Positions 54,605-64,000 of a stretch of 64,000 nt of DNA are shown piece after piece. Location of the stretch: NCBI RefSeq assembly GCF_035594125.1, contig NC_087183.1:10323368-10387367 (forward strand), in the 5' to 3' direction. The notes under the pieces are model-generated. The model was not told where the DNA came from. It was given only the letters and a program-made list of their open reading frames with translations, and did no database searches. Origin of the DNA: Scylla paramamosain (Eukaryota; Arthropoda; Malacostraca; Decapoda; Portunidae). The position numbers were made by a program, and so were the translations under genes. Position 1 is the first letter of the stretch, and the number at the start of each line of letters is the position of its first letter.

Positions 54605-55139
54605 GGTAATTGTCTAGAGTCCTTACCGGGCCTTATTACTGGTCTATTCACTTCAATTCTTTTACACATACCTTCACATGCACCTAAAACATCATTTTAA
54701 AGTGGGGGACAAATGCCCCCTTCCCTCTAGTCCAGCAAAATTGGGGACATGTGGGAAGGCGGGGTTTTTGGGTGGGGGAGACATAAATCAGCGAGCGATT
54801 TTCGGCCAGGTTAGGTTAGGTTAGGTTAGGTTAGGTTAGGTTAGGTTAACCTAACCTAACCTAACCTAACCTAAACTAACCTAACCTAACCTAACCTAAC
54901 CTAACTAACCTAACCTAACCTAACCTAACCTAACCTGGCCGAAAATCGCTCGCTGATTTATGTCTCCCCCACCCAAAAACCCCGCCTTCCCACATGTCCC
55001 CAATTTTGCTGGACTAGAGGGAAGGGGGCATTTGTCCCCCACTTTAAAATGATGTTTTAGGTGCATGTGAAGGTATGTGTAAAAGAATTGAAGTGAATAG
55101 ACCAGTAATAAGGCCCGGTAAGGACTCTAGACAATTACC
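54605..55139. mobile_element. 535-bp foldback transposon with TTAGG core and 8-bp TSD
   Basis: The left arm 54605-54810 and right arm 54934-55139 are 206 bp each and, read base by base, exact inverted copies. The terminus is GGTAATTGTCTAGAGTCC. The same 8 bases, TGTGATTT, flank both ends (54597-54604 and 55140-55147), as expected for a target-site duplication. Between the arms lies a telomere-like core. There is no transposase. Eight-base duplications occur in hAT, P and Merlin groups; a GG start fits Merlin-like ends better than hAT, but the superfamily is open. Perfect arms suggest recent insertion or recent gene conversion. Confidence 0.88.
54811..54933. repeat. Head-to-head TTAGG/CCTAA telomere-type repeats
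   Basis: About seven TTAGG units meet about sixteen CCTAA units at GGTTAACC near 54843-54850. One CCTAA unit carries a change (CTAAA) and one has lost a base. TTAGG is the usual arthropod telomere repeat. The array is the spacer of the foldback element. Confidence 0.92.
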
Positions 55140-55609
55140 TGTGATTTTTGCATACCTTATTGGATTCTAAGAAACTTTATCTCTCCGAGTTTCCGTGGAA
55201 AATCCATAATTTTTGAAATAGACACAGCACCTCCTACAAAAAATTCTCTAGACCCTAGGTTAGTATCCCTGAGGGGAGGTCCACAGCCCCCCCGCTAAGA
55301 TAGGTTAGATTAGTTTTGGGAGAGGAGGGAGAGGGGTTGGGAAGGGAAGGGGATTATGGTGTAAATGCTATGAATTTAGTCCTAGGTAAAAAATTTGGTT
55401 ACGTAAGTTCTGATTGAATTTTGTTTTCATTTTTGTTTTAAATCACCTGCTTTTGCTTTAAATGAGAGGAAAATTGGTTATTTCCAATATAGTGTTAGCA
55501 AAATATATAATTTGTTCACCAGTGTGAGATGCGTGTCACTGTGGACATTTAATAGTGCTATCATTTAGGTGGCAAATATATACATCTTGTAAACACAGTA
55601 TCTACTTAC

Positions 55610-55760
55610 CCACAAGATACACAAGGTGACACAGCTTGACGGGAGGCAATGCCCACTGCCCAAATGAAATGACTCATCTTGCTGACCATGCACATCACGG
55701 TCACGGTGATAAGATTTAATATACACACAAAAGCTTGACACACACCAACGCGTTTTTAAT
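55610..55760 (-). other. Possible non-coding first exon of FMO
   Basis: A strong donor (GTGGG|GTAAGTAG on the minus strand) ends a stretch of moderate GC at 55610. A TATATTAAAA-like box lies near 55755-55765. It could splice to the acceptor just before the FMO start at 53095, but no sequence evidence links them. Confidence 0.25.
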
Positions 55761-56409
55761 ATACCACTACTGATTCACGGGACAGCAGGATATTTACCTG
55801 TCATCCCCTTCGGAAGGCGGGTGGAGCTCTGATTTAAGGCCGCACAGATGGGTGACCACTGGCCTGATAGTGAATGTCAGTGATTTAGAAATCAGGCAAT
55901 TATGGCAACTGTGAACTCGACCTTCAATATAATCTTGGTCACGTGTTCCTCACATTGTGGCAATTTTCACTTTGTCTTCTCAATGGGTAAGGTTCATTTT
56001 CTCGTACATGCTTCTGGTCACGACCCCCAGGCTGTGTGTATGTGCGTACGTGCTTGTCGCCAGCGGCCTCCCTGCCTCTTATCCCTGTGCCCCATACCTG
56101 CCAGTACTACGAGCTTATAATTCATCACAATCATGCGTGGTTTTATTCCTGACATTACATAATATTGGACAGCTTACGTAAAACAGAATGGCCTCTACTA
56201 CCCGAGGTCTCGAGAACTTTCCAACAATATGGCAAATCTGAGTCAGAACTCAACAACGCTTATATAGTATCACATGCCTAACAGCAATACATTATTGTTA
56301 TGATGCCGTGATCTATAGGCAGGCATGGTGGAGGCCCACGGAGAGAATAAAGGTCAGTGGGTGAAAAGAATGGAGAACTATACTCAGTTTTATTATATAA
56401 TAATAATAA

Positions 56410-56444
<35 letters not shown>

Positions 56445-56503
56445 CACCCCCAACCAAACATCCTCAGGTTAATAATACCAATTTTAGGTTATAGAAACAG
56501 AAG

Positions 56504-56509
56504 TTTATT
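56504..56509 (-). terminator. Candidate poly(A) signal of PABP
   Basis: The first clear AATAAA on the minus strand past the PABP stop, 600 bases downstream. Nearer variant signals cannot be excluded. Confidence 0.35.
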
Positions 56510-57108
56510 GTTGCCAATATCCTCTTCACATATTCGCACAAAATTTTTTTGCATTTTACTGATCGACTGTTATGGGATTTTTCGCCCGTTGGTTGGGCAT
56601 TTTCAGTTTTTATAAAAGGTTTTTCATTTTATATTTATAGCATTTGTAGTTTTACTATGTTTAAAACTGGCAGGTCGGAACCGTCATAACTATAAATGGG
56701 AATCCTTGCTAATATCCTTGGGAATCCTTTGCTAACATTGTCCTTTGTTGACTATGTTCAGACTTGCCATAATTGCATTATAATGAACATAAAGGTTACA
56801 TTATAAGCATTTGCAATGTTACTCATCTTACGGGTTTTTTTATATTTTACGATTTTTTTTAAGATTTTTTTTTTGTATATTGACACCTACTTGACAGACT
56901 GTTCACGTGGTTGTGGTCGAACCTAAATTATGCCTCGTCTATTGGAGTCAACATATCATCAAAAAAATGATGGCCTTTTAAACATCTTGACCATTGAAAT
57001 GAAACCCATAAAATAAAACTGATACTCCAATAACAGGGCACAAAAGGAAACTAAAAAAAGAATGCAGCATAGAGAACAATGTGTGGAGATGGCTGCAGCT
57101 TATTACTC

Positions 57109-61025
<3,917 letters not shown>

Positions 61026-61043
61026 CTTGCAGCCAAGTCACAC
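61026..61043 (-). other. PABPC1: PABP 5' UTR, second exon part
   Basis: An acceptor (TTATTACAG) lies 18 bases before the PABP start codon, so the first coding exon begins with a short untranslated piece and the leader is spliced. Confidence 0.7.
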
Positions 61044-62789
61044 CTGTAATAAAACAATCCTTAAATAATGCGAATATTAATTTTTGCTTAGGTCTACTGA
61101 ATGGTTTATCACAGTCCCTTCATATGCATGTATTACTTATTATCTGCCTGCAGTGAGATACTGACATTTTATTCAGTACCATTGCAACCACCTATTAGAT
61201 ATAATATATGCAATAGTCATCTTACATTTTCACATTACTAAGCTGGTACAACTGTATGCACCTTACTCATGATGAACTGTCAACTATAAAACAGATGCAA
61301 ATTTATAAAATGAGAAAGGCAAAACGTAAGACAGACTTACTCATCTGTACATTAAGTGCCAGAAAGTTAATTTTGCCTGTAGATTTCTTTAGTAAAGCAA
61401 TAGCATGACTACCCCTTTCTTAATATCATAATAAATAGTGGAAGAATGACACGTAACCTAACAATGCCATTTACAATACAAATTGCACACTCCTAAAGTT
61501 ACTAAGTTAAGACAAATATGTAAAAAAAAAAAAATTAATATCTGCTCAATGTCACCTATCATGTGGCAGAGCCTTGACCCTGATTATATATACATTATTA
61601 ATATAGGCAACGAACACTAGCCCTCTCATCCCACGTCAATGCTGATCAAGGGACCAAATTTTTACAGCTGGATCGCAACAATCTAAATGCCAGGATCCAA
61701 GCACTCTCATCCATTCTTCCACAGTGCCCCAGGTGGGCACCCTTAACCTAACCTCAAGTCTTCAGGTCACTAACATACTCCCCATTAACCTAACCAAGTC
61801 TATCTTAACTACATGGCTTTAAAGATTATCATAAAGTCCTATAACAAACAAGCTTTATTCATGATCCAACTATAGCCAAGCCACTTTTTTTTTTTTGTAC
61901 AACCACAAATGCAGTCAATTAATTAGCTGAGATACCATGGAAAGTAGATCAGATTAACTATATTGTGATCATTGGTACAGACTAACATGCAACCTTGATT
62001 ACACTATGAAGATTAACAAATATGTCAAAACATTCACTACAACTAACAAATACAGACAAGATGCATTATCAAATCAGAATAGGAAAAAAAAAGTCCTTAG
62101 TATGGCCAAACATGCCACACACCCTCACCACGTCGTCTCAACAAGGCCACAAGCACCAAAACCAAAACTCTGCATAGGTGAATAAGCTGAATTAACCACA
62201 TTACTGGGTAAGAACTACATGGGGTCTTTCATTAGGCCTAACAAACACCTTGTGGCTGCGTATCTACACTTCACATGCATCCATCACTCATTGTATAGCT
62301 TAATAGTCTGAATGAGCTACAAACACCAACAGGATAAGCAAAAGTACCCGGTAAGACCTACCATGCCACTGAGTAACCCTTCTTGCCCCCTTCATACCAC
62401 ATGCACACATACACACACACATGCCGTCACTAGAAAAATAATTCCCAAGCCCCTTTCATCAACTCCGAAAGACACTAGCATCGGTTAATCACAATATGGG
62501 CACATCCTGACCCCTGCGAAGCTCTAATTATAGGCCAATGAGGGCACAGTTCCCACGCACCAGGTCACGCTGCCTCCGTGGGGTCTGTCTCGGCCTTGAG
62601 AGTGCGCGCCGCCATGACACCCTCTCCCTGTGCCTCACTCGCCATATGTTGCCCCCACATGCCCTCCACAGCCGCCCACGCCACCCCACGACACACAGCC
62701 TAGTCCATTATATCTCCCAAGTCCCACATGCACTAGTATAGGGTCCGCACATCACTAGTAGAGACACAAAGATAGGTAAACATACTCAC
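61044..62789 (-). other. PABPC1: Intron 1 of PABP, in the 5' UTR
   Basis: No gene was recognised. A GC-rich island (about 62535-62700) on the minus strand carries an inverted CCAAT box and a CpG-rich segment and might act as an alternative promoter or intronic enhancer. A short CCTAACC-type stretch occurs near 61742-61795. Confidence 0.55.
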
Positions 62790-62996
62790 CAACGTCACAC
62801 ACACAAAAACTTTCTTCTATTTCACTTCTGTTTCTAGAACCGTTTGCAATTTTTATGGGGATTTTGTTATTTTATAATTTTTTTGTGTTTTTTTAGATTT
62901 TTTTGACAAAGATTATATCGAGTGGTGTGTGATACTAATAAAATTAGCGACACACAACCACACGTGAACAGACCCTACGTTAAATGTAATAGGGGT
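62790..62996 (-). promoter_or_regulatory. PABPC1: PABP non-coding first exon with A-rich autoregulatory leader
   Basis: The exon ends at a clear donor (GTTG|GTGAGTATG) at 62790. On the minus strand 62906-62848 is very A-rich, with several runs of five to seven A (for example CAAAAAAATC, CTAAAAAAAC, CACAAAAAAATT). Animal PABP mRNAs are known to carry A-rich 5' UTR sequence that PABP itself binds to repress its own translation; this tract is in the right place and strand for that. Confidence 0.7.
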
Positions 62997-63016
62997 GAGC
63001 TCGCTCCGCCGCCAGC

Positions 63017-63026
63017 TATATATATA
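63017..63026 (-). promoter_or_regulatory. PABPC1: TATA box of PABP
   Basis: TATATATATA on the minus strand within a GC-rich stretch. About 27-31 bases downstream the RNA strand reads CACCCCTATT (62998-62989), so the start may fall on a C followed by pyrimidines. PABP mRNA is a known TOP mRNA in animals, which fits, but the exact start is inferred. Confidence 0.55.
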
Positions 63027-63029
63027 AGC

Positions 63030-64000
63030 TCGGGCCGCGGTGCGCTGGTATCCTTCCGCAAGGGAAAGTGATGGGAAAATCTTCGTTCTCAAAAGACAAA
63101 TTATCATCTTCCTAGTGGTAGCATGGGCAAACTACCCTTCAACTATAATCATATGCGTAAAATTTCGTATAATAATTCGATTGTTAAGATCCAAACAGGA
63201 GAGAAGACGGATATTTGTTGTCATGTGAAAGTAGTATTAATCCGCCTCAATCTCTCACTACGAAAGATGCCAAATATTTCTGGGAAATATTTTTTTCTCG
63301 TCATAAACGACATTTGAAATTTCTGAAATGCGAGCAAACTCAGTAGACTTATGCAGAAACTGAAAATACACATATTGTATACATCAATAGTTCCGATAAA
63401 AGTAGTCAAGTATGGAATAAGGAAAAACATTACCTTCCCTTCAAGGCCGATTGATGATGACTATTATAAACTATTCCAAACCACGATGCAATAACAGAGT
63501 GTTTGCCAATGCATCGTGATTGCAAACTTCTTGATCCTACTAGGTAGTATATTCGGTAACATAAGACCTAATTATGACTCTCCTCGCTGAAGTCACACGT
63601 CTAGGTAGACAAACAATGCGGTTTTCTTACATTATTTCCCCTGCATATATTTCGTAGTTATGATGCAATATAAGCTTCTCTACCCCCTCACTCAAACATA
63701 AAAAAAAAAAAAAAAAAATCTAGGCTACCTTAGAGACCTTTCAGTACAGCCTAGCATCTCTGGCTTGACTGACGCGTTAATCATTTATACATGCTTATTA
63801 CTTGTCGCACCCACTGACTTAATGCATAACAAGACTAATTCGAATTTAGCTAATGCGTGAACGATGACTTACAGGTGAAAAAGACAACGTGTGCCCATAA
63901 TATCCACGAAATATGTCACAAGATCACATTTACCCTCAACAAATATATACAATTATCAGTATATTTCTTAAGTTAATAGAACTTATATATATATATATAT
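63030..64000. other. Region upstream of PABP
   Basis: Immediately upstream of the TATA box is a GC-rich promoter-like segment (63026-63060). The remainder is AT-rich with a poly(A) run near 63700-63718 and the beginning of a TA repeat at the window edge. No gene was recognised. Confidence 0.6.

Larger units (their letters stand above)
53096..57108. other. Spacer between FMO and PABP
   Basis: It contains the FMO leader and promoter (possible non-coding exon ending at 55610), two inverted-repeat elements (54225-54471 and 54605-55139), a TA block near 56408-56440 and the PABP 3' UTR at its right end. No other protein gene was recognised. Confidence 0.6.

Noticed and set aside
61742..61795. CCTAACC motifs as a telomere array
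   Set aside because: Only two or three scattered motifs; too short to call an array.

Overview
This is a eukaryotic nuclear window. Every recognisable gene is split by GT-AG introns, and the proteins are clearly animal. Three things point to a decapod crustacean: an arthropod-type AGO1, an array of the arthropod telomere pentamer TTAGG, and an extreme load of long GA, TA, CA and AAAT microsatellites. The clade is an inference; no species can be named from the sequence alone.

Six genes were found, all on the minus strand. From low to high coordinate they are: (1) AGO1, 18 coding exons, 28761 down to 8670, 911 aa, complete DEDH tetrad; (2) an unnamed 63-aa single-pass membrane protein, 32216-32025; (3) mitochondrial ribosomal protein mL53, 3 exons, 34087-32382, 138 aa; (4) SFMBT, 11 coding exons, 43813-37259, 1005 aa, with MBT repeats, a SLED domain and a C-terminal SAM domain; (5) a flavin-containing monooxygenase, 53095-47441, with two homologous candidate last exons; (6) cytoplasmic poly(A)-binding protein, 3 coding exons, 61025-57109, 649 aa, with a non-coding first exon, a TATA box and an A-rich leader. 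The exon chains were built by hand. Each junction keeps the reading frame and joins conserved blocks of the family, so coordinates should be close to base-exact for coding parts. UTR ends and transcription starts are not resolved.

The rest is introns and intergenic DNA. 1-8669 lies downstream of AGO1. 20967-28742 is AGO1 intron 1 and holds a broken Harbinger-like (HARBI1) fragment inside degenerate repeats. 28900-32024 and 34088-37258 are microsatellite-rich spacers. 43814-47440 lies upstream of SFMBT. 53096-57108 lies between FMO and PABP and contains the most striking non-genic object: a 535-bp foldback element with two identical 206-bp arms, 8-bp target duplications and a core of TTAGG repeats switching to CCTAA. 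Two TA-flanked terminal-inverted-repeat elements sit in introns of SFMBT and FMO.

AGO1 and PABP both act in miRNA silencing and translation control, SFMBT in chromatin silencing, mL53 in the mitoribosome and FMO in oxidation of soft nucleophiles. There is no operon logic; their linkage is probably incidental. I see no CRISPR array, tRNA or rRNA, and no convincing new multi-gene system. The best leads are the telomere-cored foldback element, the duplicated FMO last exon, and the close spacing of mL53 and the small membrane protein gene.
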